Positions 33,474-42,376 of a stretch of DNA of 45,557 nt are shown piece by piece. A program made the translations under genes and the position numbers. The notes under the pieces were generated by a model. The model ran no database searches and was not told the origin of the DNA. It saw nothing but the letters and a program-made list of their open reading frames with translations. This DNA comes from CAYXLW01 sp964466055. Its GTDB lineage: Bacteria > Patescibacteriota > Gracilibacteria > GCA-2401425. Position 1 is the stretch's first letter; each line of letters begins with the position of its first letter. The stretch is from NCBI GenBank assembly GCA_964466055.1, contig CAYXLW010000012.1:1-45557 (forward strand), given 5' to 3'.

Positions 33474-34436
33474 ATGAAAAAAATATTAGTAACAGGAGGA
33501 GCAGGATTTATAGGTTCAAATTTTTGTAATATAAATAAAGAAAAATATCGGATTATAGCTCTAGATAATCTTTTTCTTGGAGATGAGCGCAATTTAGAAA
33601 ATGGAGTAAATTTTATTAAGGGAGATGCTTGTAATATTAAAGATTTAGAAAAAATAGGAAAAGTAGATTATGTAATTCATTTAGCAGGTACATCTTCAGC
33701 TCCGATGTTTATGGGGGATGGCTTTGTGAATGGATATGTAAATTCAATACAATCATTTGTTACAGTGCTTGAATGGGCGAGAAAAAATGGAACAAAGAAA
33801 ATGTTGTATGCGTCGACTTCATCTCTTTATGGAAATAATCCAATGCCACTCATTGAAACCCAAAATGTAAATACAGTAAATCATTATTCTGTTACAAAAC
33901 GAATGTATGAGAATTGTGCACAGTGTTATTCATCAGTATATAAAGATATTGATATAATAGGGTTTAGATTTATGAGTGTTTATGGTCCAAATGAAGAAGC
34001 AAAAGGTGTTTATGCTAATCTTATTTCTCAGTTTTGTTGGGATATTGCTAGAGATTTATCACCAGTGATTTATGGAGATGGAACGCAAACTAGAGATTTT
34101 ACAAACGTACGTGATGTGGTACAAGGACTTACATTAGCAATTGAAACTGATAAAAAAATAGGAACGGAAGTATTTAATATAGGAACAGGGAAAGCGACTT
34201 CTATTAATGAAATAGTAATTGCTTTAAATAAAGCATTTGGTAAAAATATAAAACCTGAATATATAAAAAATCCCATAAAAGAAAATTACATACAAGGACA
34301 ACATGCAGATATAGAAAAAATTAAATCAGTTTTAGGTTATGAACCTAAAATCTTACTAGAAGATGGAATTTTGGAACAAGTAAAAAATGTGAGGATGGAT
34401 AGAATAAGACAAACAAGTTCAGATGATTTTAGGTAA
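33474..34436 (+). CDS. NAD-dependent epimerase/dehydratase (UDP-glucose 4-epimerase-like)
   Basis: 320-aa short-chain dehydrogenase of the extended type. The Rossmann motif GGAGFIGS is at 8-15, D31 follows the second strand (binding the NAD ribose), HLAGTSS is at 69-75, and the catalytic YxxxK is Y138/K142 with S115-S117 upstream. GFRFMSVYGP, DFTNVRDVV and FNIGTGKATSINEI are conserved blocks of nucleotide-sugar epimerases. Likely substrate is a UDP- or GDP-sugar for surface glycan synthesis; the exact sugar cannot be read. Divergent from the FecR-like gene with a 72-bp gap. The following gene has its own promoter. Confidence 0.9.
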   Translation: MKKILVTGGAGFIGSNFCNINKEKYRIIALDNLFLGDERNLENGVNFIKGDACNIKDLEKIGKVDYVIHLAGTSSAPMFMGDGFVNGYVNSIQSFVTVLEWARKNGTKKMLYASTSSLYGNNPMPLIETQNVNTVNHYSVTKRMYENCAQCYSSVYKDIDIIGFRFMSVYGPNEEAKGVYANLISQFCWDIARDLSPVIYGDGTQTRDFTNVRDVVQGLTLAIETDKKIGTEVFNIGTGKATSINEIVIALNKAFGKNIKPEYIKNPIKENYIQGQHADIEKIKSVLGYEPKILLEDGILEQVKNVRMDRIRQTSSDDFR

Positions 34437-34478
34437 AGTTGTTTTGTATTTGACTGATTGACCAAAACTCTTGAATTT

Positions 34479-34487
34479 TGTTATAAT
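34479..34487 (+). promoter_or_regulatory. extended -10 promoter of the 423-aa gene
   Basis: TGTTATAAT with a TTGACC-like -35 box at 34458-34463 (18-nt spacer), about 28 nt before ATG 34515. This is the most complete promoter noticed in the window. Confidence 0.65.
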
Positions 34488-34514
34488 TATTGTGATTTAA
34501 TAAAATTATGAAAT

Positions 34515-35786
34515 ATGTCAGATAATCAGAATACTGTTCTTGATAATCTTGAAGGGCTAAATAAGAGTGATAGTAAAAAATGTGAAGGCGTTTTAGGTGA
34601 TGATGTTTTTAGTGAGCAGGAAAGAATAGCTTTTGATGATTTAATGAAGTTATCTAACTATGGAGGTGGTTTCCCTCCAGAGTTTGATGCTTTCATCAAT
34701 TCAATTCCAGGTAGTGACAACTTTAATCCTGACAATAGGAGAATTTTTAAAGAAAATTTAAAGAATGCACTTGAGAAATTTTGGGAAGAATATAATTCAG
34801 AAAAAGAGTCTGTCCTTGTTGATGTTAGAGAAAGTTTAGATGCCCTTAAAGAAATTCTTACTTCAAGCGCTAAAACTGAAGGGATAAAAGATGTAAATAT
34901 TAAAAATATAGAGCTAGAAGAACTTAAAGCAATTGAAGGTAATGGAATTTCTGATTTTGTAGGTGGATTGAAAGAAATTTGTAATGATGAAAAATATACT
35001 CCAGAAGAAAAAAAGGAAGAGGCTATAAAATATTGGCAGGCACAAGATCCTAGTGTATTTGGTAGAATTGATGGGGCAACTGTTGCTGCTGGAGTTGTTG
35101 CTATATTAGGAGGTGTTTCAGCTCTTGCTTCAGGTATGAATAAGTTAGAAACTGGTGTTATGCCAGCGTTAATTGCAGCTGGAGCAGGTAATTTTGTAAA
35201 AAATAAGTTAGGTTCAAATACTCTGCCAGATCGTAGTAACGAAAAAGAGTTTTCAACTTTAAGTGAAGTTATTAAAGGGAAAATTAATGCTAATGATTTA
35301 AGTGAAGATTTTTTAGAGAATTTATTAAAACATGAGAATATTACTAAATCTGCTGCATATTTGAATGAAGACATAAATGAAGGTATAGCTTATAGAAAAA
35401 CACAAATAAAATATAATAGAAATTTAATTACTAGTATTGATTTTGATAAATTTAAAAAAGCTTATAATGATACTAGTTTTAAAGACAAAGAAGATAAAAT
35501 AGATGTGGTAGATAAGTTTTTAGAAGAATGTAAAAATGATAAATCTCCTAAGTTTAAGATGCAGTTAGAAGAATTGAAAAAAAATCCATCATCTGCGAAA
35601 TTATTTTATGATGAATTTTATGTATTAATAGAACATATGAATACTCTAAAGGTTTATAATAATAATCGTGCAAGGGTTTTCTTTGGAATTAATGAATATT
35701 TTGCAAATAAAGATGTTAATGATAAGAATATTGTAGATAAAATTTTTAATGGGAAGAATGATAGAATTACACAATACATTAATTAA
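34515..35786 (+). CDS. hypothetical protein with internal hydrophobic segments
   Basis: 423 aa. The acidic helical N-terminal half is followed by two hydrophobic segments at about 189-206 (TVAAGVVAILGGVSALAS) and 215-228 (VMPALIAAGAGNFV), then a helical charged C-terminal half. No signal peptide. It ends in TAA just before the next gene, which may overlap it. No family recognised. The layout (long charged helices around a small-residue hydrophobic segment) resembles the 682-aa and 264-aa products nearby, so these may be parts of one machine together with the VirB6/VirB2-like proteins; that is inference from location and style only. Confidence 0.7.
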   Translation: MSDNQNTVLDNLEGLNKSDSKKCEGVLGDDVFSEQERIAFDDLMKLSNYGGGFPPEFDAFINSIPGSDNFNPDNRRIFKENLKNALEKFWEEYNSEKESVLVDVRESLDALKEILTSSAKTEGIKDVNIKNIELEELKAIEGNGISDFVGGLKEICNDEKYTPEEKKEEAIKYWQAQDPSVFGRIDGATVAAGVVAILGGVSALASGMNKLETGVMPALIAAGAGNFVKNKLGSNTLPDRSNEKEFSTLSEVIKGKINANDLSEDFLENLLKHENITKSAAYLNEDINEGIAYRKTQIKYNRNLITSIDFDKFKKAYNDTSFKDKEDKIDVVDKFLEECKNDKSPKFKMQLEELKKNPSSAKLFYDEFYVLIEHMNTLKVYNNNRARVFFGINEYFANKDVNDKNIVDKIFNGKNDRITQYIN

Positions 35787-35790
35787 TTTT

Positions 35791-36543
35791 ATGATTCCAA
35801 ATAGAAAAAATTTAGGGATGGGTGATTTGCCATATAATGACTCGTATATACAAGGGTTAATCAGCCATGAAAAAGATAAAGAAAATGGTAATGGAGATAA
35901 ATATGATCAATCTCCAATAGGAGAGATTTTGAAAAATAATAATAAACAAACAACTCTTGAATCATTTATTAAATCTTTAGGAAGTAATTTTACAAAAGAA
36001 GAAAAAGAGAAATTGATGGGATTCTTAGAAAATAAAGAAATTATTAATTTAGGAAAGGGGCTTACTAAAATTGGAGGTAGTCTTTTTAATAGTAAAAATC
36101 CTGTTGATAAAGAAAAACTTTTTAGGGAAGCAATGATAAAAAGAAATATTTTACAAGAATCAGAAAGGGCTTTTTTTGATATGGAAAAAGATGAATTAAA
36201 AACTTCTTTAGAATTGGAAGAACTAAAAAGACCACGAGAAGTAGCAGTAAAGCATACGGTAACTGTTCCAGAAGGTGGTGGTGTAGCTGAAAAACCTGTA
36301 TCTAAAATTTTTGAAAGGGCTATGTTTGGAACAAATAAAGTAATTGGAGGAGGTTCATCGTTTTTGGCTTTTGTGATGGCATTTTCAGGAGCTACTGTGT
36401 CCATAGAAGAAACTAAAACACCAGAACAACAGATATACGAGCAAGCACAAGACGGTGTCGAAAAGAATGTCACGTGTAAATTAGATCCTAAATGTAAAGA
36501 GTCATTAAAAGAGATTGAAAAGTCATCAATTATTCAGAGCTGA
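35791..36543 (+). CDS. hypothetical protein with one hydrophobic segment
   Basis: About 250 aa from ATG 35791, which lies 4 nt after the upstream stop. An in-frame ATG at 35749 would overlap the previous gene by 38 nt and add 14 residues. The sequence is charged and helical with one hydrophobic segment near residues 188-205 (GGGSSFLAFVMAFSGAT). Two cysteines occur near the C-terminus (CKLDPKC). The gene ends in TGA and converges on the VirB6-like gene. Function unknown; translationally linked to the 423-aa gene. Confidence 0.65.
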   Translation: MIPNRKNLGMGDLPYNDSYIQGLISHEKDKENGNGDKYDQSPIGEILKNNNKQTTLESFIKSLGSNFTKEEKEKLMGFLENKEIINLGKGLTKIGGSLFNSKNPVDKEKLFREAMIKRNILQESERAFFDMEKDELKTSLELEELKRPREVAVKHTVTVPEGGGVAEKPVSKIFERAMFGTNKVIGGGSSFLAFVMAFSGATVSIEETKTPEQQIYEQAQDGVEKNVTCKLDPKCKESLKEIEKSSIIQS

Positions 36544-36604
36544 TTTCTATATCTGAGTGTCCATTTTATACTGAGATTAGCTATACCTCATAAATTAAAA
36601 GTAC

Positions 36605-36623
36605 AATTACAAAAATTGTAATT
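36605..36623. terminator. weak hairpin between convergent genes
   Basis: AATTACAA-AAA-TTGTAATT, a perfect 8-bp A/T-rich stem, midway between the stops at 36543 and 36666. Stability is low. Confidence 0.35.
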
Positions 36624-36665
36624 TACTAATAGAGGTTGTTTCTCAAATCTATGTCAGATCAGTGA

Positions 36666-39050
36666 TTATTTTAGCTTCTTTAAAAAATCTTTAAGTTTGG
36701 TTTTATTTGTTGAATTTGACAACCATTTTTCTATCTGAGTTAAAGCAGTAGCTTCATTTGTTGGTGCTGGGGCATCTTTAAATACCAATTCTAAAAGTTG
36801 TTGCATTTTCCCATTCTGGTCATTTATTTTTTTAAGTTCATTTGTTGACATTTCTTTTAGAAATAATCCTTTAATTTTATTTATTTGATTGTCATTAAAT
36901 TCACGTTCTTTTATTTTATCAATATTTTTTGTAGCTTCAGTAATAGATTTATTTATTTCTACTTTAGGAATATTTATAGATTTAATCCCTTTGAATTTTT
37001 CTATTAAAATAATTTGCTCTTTAAACTCCATGTTTTTATTAAAAGCATGGTCATATACATCAGTCATTGATCTTTCTAAATCTTCAAAATCTCTTCCATG
37101 TCCATTAGCATCTGCAATGTCTTGAGTTACTGTTTTTAACAGTTCAGTATGTTCTTCCTTTGATGTATCAAAGTTTTGTATAGCTTGTAATTTTTTAATT
37201 CTTTCTAAAGCTTCAGGCGCTTCAATTTGAAGTTTCTTAGTATCATTTAAATTTATATCCATAAATATTTTCCCTATGTCTGAATCTTTATATTTTGCAC
37301 CTCCTACATTTTCCATTCTCTCAAAATCATTCCCCATGTTAGCCGCTTTAGATTGCCAGTTTCTTTGTACATTGTTCAATACACTTAATAAATCACCTTT
37401 ATGAACTTTACCATCTGACGTTGTTGCTATAGGAATTATATCTATACTACTAACAACCATTTTCCCTAGAAAACCAGCGAATCCTTCTCCTCCTGTTTTA
37501 ACTTTATCAATAAAGGTATCAGTAAAGTCGGCTGCCCCTTTCATTGACCAGAATAATCCTATCCAAACCAATACAATTGTTAATATAATTAATAATATTT
37601 TGAACATTGGACTTGTGGCATCCATTAATCCTTGAGAGATTATTACTCCACCGCCCATGTTTGTAACTGTTTGAAATGACAGTTGCCCAATAATAATAAA
37701 TGCAAAGGATAACACAAACCCGAATATAGCAGGGATAAATGCAAATTTTATAACTTTATCAACTCCACTTTTTATAGGTTCTTGGATTCCTGGGATAAGA
37801 TCGAAAAATAGAAAAACTATTAATGGGCTAGCCATAAATGCTATCCATAGTACACATACTCTTACTAGAAGTATTACAAAAAGCACAATGAATGCAACTA
37901 GCAAAATTAATGCCATTATTATAGAGAAAAGGCTTTCCAGAATTAGCATTCCTACTGTGCTTGTTCCTTCATCGTGAACCATGAATTTTTCTAAAGGTGT
38001 TATGTTTTTAGCAATAAGAGGAACAATTGTTCTATTACTTAAATCACTAAAATCCCTAAAATCACTAACAACAATTACTATAGTGGCAGCCTCTCTTCTT
38101 TCTTTTAAGTATTGGAAAAGATTACAATTTTTTTTGGCGTTTAATGTTCCACATTGGTAGTCCTTTTGTTTTTTTATATGATTAAGTTCTCTGAATTTAT
38201 CCAAAAGAGGGCTATTTTCAGTGAGGCTTTCTTCTCCCCAGCTTAGGGCATCTTTGTTATATGGAGCAGTAAAAACTAGGTTTTTAAATGGATTTTTTTC
38301 TACTTTAGTTGGATCAATACAATCCTTTTTTGTTGCTCCTGTGGCTTTATTATCTGCTAAACATTTTTCATATGCCATTTTTGTTTCTTCGGCTTGTTTT
38401 TTATTTTTAGTATTTTCTGTTTCTTCGTCTACATTAAAGGTTGTTATTTGTATAGAATGTATATTTTTAGCACAGTTTTCATTTGGATTATTTGTATCTT
38501 TACAAAGCATTGAGGGATCAATGGTCTCTCCTACATAACTAGACATAGCAAAAGCTGCATGTATGGCAACTGTAGAAGTATCTATAAGAACAGTTGTTGC
38601 TAAATAAGAACCATTAACTGCTACTAGCGCTATAATCATCATTGGTAAATTCTCAGTGAAGGTGTTGCTTTCACCTTTGAAAGAATCGTAAAATATTACT
38701 TTAAATGAAACATATAAAAAGAGTCCTACAAAAGATATATTTACTAAGTTCCTTATAATAGTCCACATTAGTTTAAGTATCGGTTGTATGAAAGGATGCA
38801 TTACTAACTCATTTGTCAGCAAATCTCCCATCATGCCAATTATTAGCCATGTGAGATAAACAACAAGATGAACAATAAGAGAAATAAATTCAGCAATAGT
38901 TCTTTGGATACTTGTTACACTTTCTGCTGCAAATGCTGTTTTACTGCCAATGAAAAATAATATGGATAAAACTAAAAAACCAGAAATTAGAGTTTTTTTG
39001 TTTAAGTTTTTTGTAATGAATTGGAAGATTTTTATAAGAAATTGTTTCAT
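36666..39050 (-). CDS. VirB6/TrbL-like polytopic membrane protein
   Basis: 794 aa. A cleavable-looking signal segment ends AFA-A at residue 41. Three to four membrane helices follow (about 53-165: LIVHLVVYLTWLIIGMMGD, LVNISFVGLFLYVSFKVIF, MMIIALVAVNGSYL). A large loop (about 175-355) lies presumably outside the membrane and holds three close cysteine pairs (CKDTNNPNENC, a ...CLAD...DCID pair, CGTLNAKKNC). Four or more further helices lie at about 365-510, then a charged helical cytoplasmic tail (about 540-794). This helix/loop layout fits the VirB6/TrbL family, the inner-membrane channel of type IV secretion. Other T4SS ATPases (VirB4, VirD4) are not in the window. Minus strand, alone, flanked by possible partner genes on the plus strand. 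Confidence 0.65.
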   Translation of the reverse strand: MKQFLIKIFQFITKNLNKKTLISGFLVLSILFFIGSKTAFAAESVTSIQRTIAEFISLIVHLVVYLTWLIIGMMGDLLTNELVMHPFIQPILKLMWTIIRNLVNISFVGLFLYVSFKVIFYDSFKGESNTFTENLPMMIIALVAVNGSYLATTVLIDTSTVAIHAAFAMSSYVGETIDPSMLCKDTNNPNENCAKNIHSIQITTFNVDEETENTKNKKQAEETKMAYEKCLADNKATGATKKDCIDPTKVEKNPFKNLVFTAPYNKDALSWGEESLTENSPLLDKFRELNHIKKQKDYQCGTLNAKKNCNLFQYLKERREAATIVIVVSDFRDFSDLSNRTIVPLIAKNITPLEKFMVHDEGTSTVGMLILESLFSIIMALILLVAFIVLFVILLVRVCVLWIAFMASPLIVFLFFDLIPGIQEPIKSGVDKVIKFAFIPAIFGFVLSFAFIIIGQLSFQTVTNMGGGVIISQGLMDATSPMFKILLIILTIVLVWIGLFWSMKGAADFTDTFIDKVKTGGEGFAGFLGKMVVSSIDIIPIATTSDGKVHKGDLLSVLNNVQRNWQSKAANMGNDFERMENVGGAKYKDSDIGKIFMDINLNDTKKLQIEAPEALERIKKLQAIQNFDTSKEEHTELLKTVTQDIADANGHGRDFEDLERSMTDVYDHAFNKNMEFKEQIILIEKFKGIKSINIPKVEINKSITEATKNIDKIKEREFNDNQINKIKGLFLKEMSTNELKKINDQNGKMQQLLELVFKDAPAPTNEATALTQIEKWLSNSTNKTKLKDFLKKLK

Positions 39051-39231
39051 AAAAATTCCTAAGAAAGGATTGATTGATTTTATATACTGTAAGTATTGTT
39101 GAAAAACACTTTTTTTCCAATAAATTCAGGGGTTTTTAAATTGATAAATTTAATTAATATGTTTTGTTTGCAATTTTATTGAGAGATAAAGGCTAGACTA
39201 TTTTTTTGTCCTTTTTTTTTAACAGAAAATT

Positions 39232-39240
39232 TGTTATAAT
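39232..39240 (+). promoter_or_regulatory. extended -10 promoter of the pilin operon
   Basis: TGTTATAAT, 24 nt before ATG 39264. It is identical to the boxes before 24012 and 34515. No clear -35 box. Confidence 0.6.
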
Positions 39241-39263
39241 GACATGATTTAATTTATGGAAAT

Positions 39264-39590
39264 ATGGAGGAAATTTTAAAACAACTTGCTAAAGCATTAG
39301 AAGAAAATGGATTTTTAACTTTAGATGAGAAGAAATATTGGGAAGGACAAGCTAAAGAAATGATTCCTGAACAGGTGAGAATTTTAATAAAAGTTATTAA
39401 TGCAAGAACTCCTGAAGAGTTTAATGCTCAAAAAGATATGATCCAAATTCGTCAAAAAGAACTTAAGGATTATACAGAAAAGTTAATTACGAATGGTTTG
39501 AATAAAATATATAAAATGGCGGAAGATGTTTCACATAATCAAGATGAAGATAGGAAAAAAGTTATTATTGGAGATTTGAATAATATATAA
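39264..39590 (+). CDS. small helical hypothetical protein, first gene of the pilin operon
   Basis: 108 aa, entirely charged helices (EEILKQLAKALEENGFLTLDEKK and following). No cysteine, signal peptide or membrane segment. It begins at ATG 39264 after an extended -10 box and is followed after 10 nt by the 682-aa gene. No family recognised. It may be a chaperone-like or structural partner of the larger protein; this is a guess from operon position. Confidence 0.65.
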   Translation: MEEILKQLAKALEENGFLTLDEKKYWEGQAKEMIPEQVRILIKVINARTPEEFNAQKDMIQIRQKELKDYTEKLITNGLNKIYKMAEDVSHNQDEDRKKVIIGDLNNI

Positions 39591-39600
39591 AAATTAATTT

Positions 39601-41649
39601 ATGATTAGAAGCGAAAGACTAAATTTGGATGCAAAAAGAAATATACAAAATATTTTATTTTTTGATTTTGAAAATAAAATATGTTTTCAAGATGTGGCAA
39701 TTCAAGAAATGACTGAGGCAGTTGAAAAATTGGATGTTAGAAAATCAAAAGAAGGAGATGAAAAAATATCAGTTGGTGATATGGATGCTTTACACACTAA
39801 TGAAAAAGACAAGCTTAATGGTGGAATAACAGATGAAGATATAAAAAAATATGAAGGAATATTTAAAAATGCAAAAGACAAATTAGCCCCATTTCTTAGT
39901 GATCCTAAACATTTAGGTATAAAAAAAGCACTTGAAGATTTGGAAAAAGAAGTTGATGAATTAACAAAAGATACAAATAATTTTGATAGATTAACAGATC
40001 TTGTAATTGCTTTAAAGGTGGCGGTTGAAAGTGCTTCAAAGGCTAAAGAGGAACCAAAAGCTGAAGATGGAGCAGTAGGAACAATAGCGGGTGTTGCTTT
40101 ATCTGAAATATATAAACAAGATAACACTTTAAATGAGGGTAAATATACGGCAATTTTAAACCATTTAAAAGCTACTCTAAAAAATGGGGAATCAAATGAT
40201 ATTTATACTTATTTAGCATTAGAAGAAAATAAAAATAAAAAAGAAATAGTGTTAATGATTTTAAATAATTCTAAATTATTAACAGCAACATCACTTTGGG
40301 ATATGTTTAAAGAAGAAGCTTGGGTTAAAGATGATACCAATATAAACGAAGGTAACATTAAAGATAATCTAGAAAAAGGAATAAAAGAAGAAGATAATAA
40401 GGAAAATGGAATTTCAACAGTTGATCCTTATGCTTTTGAAAGTCATGATGACTTAATTAAAGGATTAAAAGGGAAAATTGATGCTACTTTATTTAAATAT
40501 TTATCAAAAAATAAAAAAAATGATCAAGAAAAATTAGCAACAGGAATAGTTTTACAGGCTTTATATAACAAGAAAGATAATTCAGCAGATAAAACCTTTA
40601 GTAAGGATACTCTAGATTTACTTGTAAAAGATGAACAATTTGAATATAAGGATTATTTTGCAAATGTTGCACCAGAAAATGTTATTCCTAATTTGGAATT
40701 GATAGCAGCTAATATGTTACAAGAAAAGGCAGAGTTAGAAGATGATGGGAAGATAAAGGAAGCTATTAAGAAAAGTAGTTTAGCGTCAATTGTTGAAGGA
40801 TTTTTAGGAGAAGAAACTCTTAAATCTATTTTAAAGGATAAAGGAGTAGTAGGAATGATTGCTAGAATGATATTTGACATTAAATTAGATGAAACTGCTA
40901 ATTTGAATGCTAGAGATGATGCATTTAAATTGGTTCTTAATAATAAGGCTCTTAAGAATAAATATTTAGATAAGGAAAAGGGTCTTTTTGTTAAAACGAT
41001 TGATAATCTTAAAGATGAGCATGGAAAGAAAGTTTTAGATAAGATGTTTGAATTAACTGAGGGTCTTTACAAAGATAATGATGTTGCTAGTAAAAATGAT
41101 ACAACAACGTCAAGTCTTATATATGATATTGCATATAGATTTTCAGATCATCTTGTTGATAGAAATACTCAAGGGGAATTTCCTCAACCGTTTTCAGAAT
41201 TTAACGCACCAGTTATTGGAGAGACTCCAGGGACAATTAAAATTCAGGCTAGAAGCCCATTAGAAGCTACAGCTATTGCTCATTTTTATGCACCAGCAAT
41301 GAAAGCAGGAGGATTGGACTTAAAAAATATTTTTGAAGGATTTAAGACTATCAAGTCTATGAAAAAAGATGAAAAAAGTGCTAATGTAGAAAATGCCAAA
41401 TCTATAGTAAATAAATTTGAAAAAAGTGATCCGTATAGTACTGCAAAAAATACAGAGGGGAAATCTTTGCCAGCTTTAGTTACAGCAACAGTTGTTGGTT
41501 CAGTTGTAACACTTAAATGGTCAAATGAGAGTATCCAAGATCAAATAACTAAAGCTATGAGTTCTATTAAAGGAGAAAAAGGGGATGATGAAGTTGCTGA
41601 AAAAGACCAACCAACAGCGCCTAAAGAAGAGTCTGTCACTGAAAAATAA
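39601..41649 (+). CDS. large charged protein with a C-terminal hydrophobic segment
   Basis: 682 aa, Lys/Glu/Asp-rich and helical. It has no N-terminal signal but one hydrophobic segment near the C-terminus (about 633-646, LVTATVVGSVVTLKW) followed by a 35-residue charged tail, which is the layout of a tail-anchored protein. The region around 520-570 (FPQPFSEFNAPVIGETPGTI) is less charged. No cysteines and no recognised domain. Second gene of a three-gene operon; the VirB2-like pilin gene follows after 15 nt, so a role in assembling that structure is plausible but unproven. Confidence 0.7.
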   Translation: MIRSERLNLDAKRNIQNILFFDFENKICFQDVAIQEMTEAVEKLDVRKSKEGDEKISVGDMDALHTNEKDKLNGGITDEDIKKYEGIFKNAKDKLAPFLSDPKHLGIKKALEDLEKEVDELTKDTNNFDRLTDLVIALKVAVESASKAKEEPKAEDGAVGTIAGVALSEIYKQDNTLNEGKYTAILNHLKATLKNGESNDIYTYLALEENKNKKEIVLMILNNSKLLTATSLWDMFKEEAWVKDDTNINEGNIKDNLEKGIKEEDNKENGISTVDPYAFESHDDLIKGLKGKIDATLFKYLSKNKKNDQEKLATGIVLQALYNKKDNSADKTFSKDTLDLLVKDEQFEYKDYFANVAPENVIPNLELIAANMLQEKAELEDDGKIKEAIKKSSLASIVEGFLGEETLKSILKDKGVVGMIARMIFDIKLDETANLNARDDAFKLVLNNKALKNKYLDKEKGLFVKTIDNLKDEHGKKVLDKMFELTEGLYKDNDVASKNDTTTSSLIYDIAYRFSDHLVDRNTQGEFPQPFSEFNAPVIGETPGTIKIQARSPLEATAIAHFYAPAMKAGGLDLKNIFEGFKTIKSMKKDEKSANVENAKSIVNKFEKSDPYSTAKNTEGKSLPALVTATVVGSVVTLKWSNESIQDQITKAMSSIKGEKGDDEVAEKDQPTAPKEESVTEK

Positions 41650-41664
41650 AAAACTTATTATAAA

Positions 41665-42294
41665 ATGAAAAAACTTATTGCTACATTATTTTTGGCTATA
41701 TCTTTACTTGGACCCACTTCTTATGTTCAAGCAGATAATAAGAATGTTACTGTTACAGCTCCTTCTCCTTCTCCTTCAGATAAGGTTGCAGAATGCTTAA
41801 AAGCATGTGATAAAAAGCCTGATTGTATTAAAAATTGTGAAAGCTCATATTCAAAAGAAGAAGTAAAAATAGATCTTTTTGCACCATTTGCAAATGAAGG
41901 ATCTGATATTTTTTGCAGAAGACCTAATATGTCTACAGACAAACAGATTTCTGGAGATGGTAATTATTATTATGATAAAGGAGTTACAGTTGAAGAATGT
42001 ATAGAAAGAGGATTTCCATGGCAACCAGTACAACGTATTGTAACAATTCCTGAAGCAGAAAATATCGTACAAGCATATGTTGGGATCATATTTATCTATG
42101 GATTTGGACTTGGAATAGGAGCTTCAGTTTTAATGATTGTTTTTGGAGGTATACAAATTATAGTTGCGACAGATTCTTCAGATGCAACTTCTAAAGGAAC
42201 AGAAAAAATTATTAACGGACTTAAAGGATTGGGAATGCTTGCAGGTAGTGCATTCATTTTACATAATGTTAATCCAACCTTTTTCTATATATAG
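41665..42294 (+). CDS. VirB2/TrbC-like pilin with cysteine-rich exported region
   Basis: 209 aa. A signal peptide (KKLIATLFLAISLLGPTSYVQA, cleavage after A23) is followed by a Pro/Ser-rich linker, then a segment with four cysteines in twin CxxxC spacing (C-LKA-C-DKKPD-C-IKN-C) and two more cysteines (IFCRRP, VEECIERG). Two C-terminal membrane helices (about 132-160, AYVGIIFIYGFGLGIGASV; about 185-203) are separated by a short loop: VFGGIQIIVATDSSDATSKGTEKIINGLKG. The GGI-x-x-x-x-A-T-x-x-x-x-x-x-x-G-x-x-x-I loop and the ending in NP fit VirB2/TrbC-type pilins. Third gene of its operon. Confidence 0.75.
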   Translation: MKKLIATLFLAISLLGPTSYVQADNKNVTVTAPSPSPSDKVAECLKACDKKPDCIKNCESSYSKEEVKIDLFAPFANEGSDIFCRRPNMSTDKQISGDGNYYYDKGVTVEECIERGFPWQPVQRIVTIPEAENIVQAYVGIIFIYGFGLGIGASVLMIVFGGIQIIVATDSSDATSKGTEKIINGLKGLGMLAGSAFILHNVNPTFFYI

Positions 42295-42325
42295 CTAAAT
42301 CTAAATAAATTGGCATTTTAAAAAG

Positions 42326-42352
42326 CTGGATCTCCGCCTACGCGGAGATAGT
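42326..42352. repeat. palindromic repeat family, intergenic copy 3 (also a likely terminator)
   Basis: CTGGATCTCCGC-ctac-GCGGAGATAGT: 8-bp perfect stem at 42330-42337/42342-42349. It has the same layout as copy 1 (CTGGAT start, 4-nt C-T-x-C loop) but compensatory changes in both arms. It lies between convergent genes. Confidence 0.65.
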
Positions 42353-42376
42353 AAATATAAATTTAAAAATGATTTA

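Noticed and set aside
35749..35790. Frameshift joining the 423-aa and 250-aa genes
   Set aside because: The upstream protein ends normally in TAA and a clean ATG follows 4 nt later. No coding similarity continues across in another frame.
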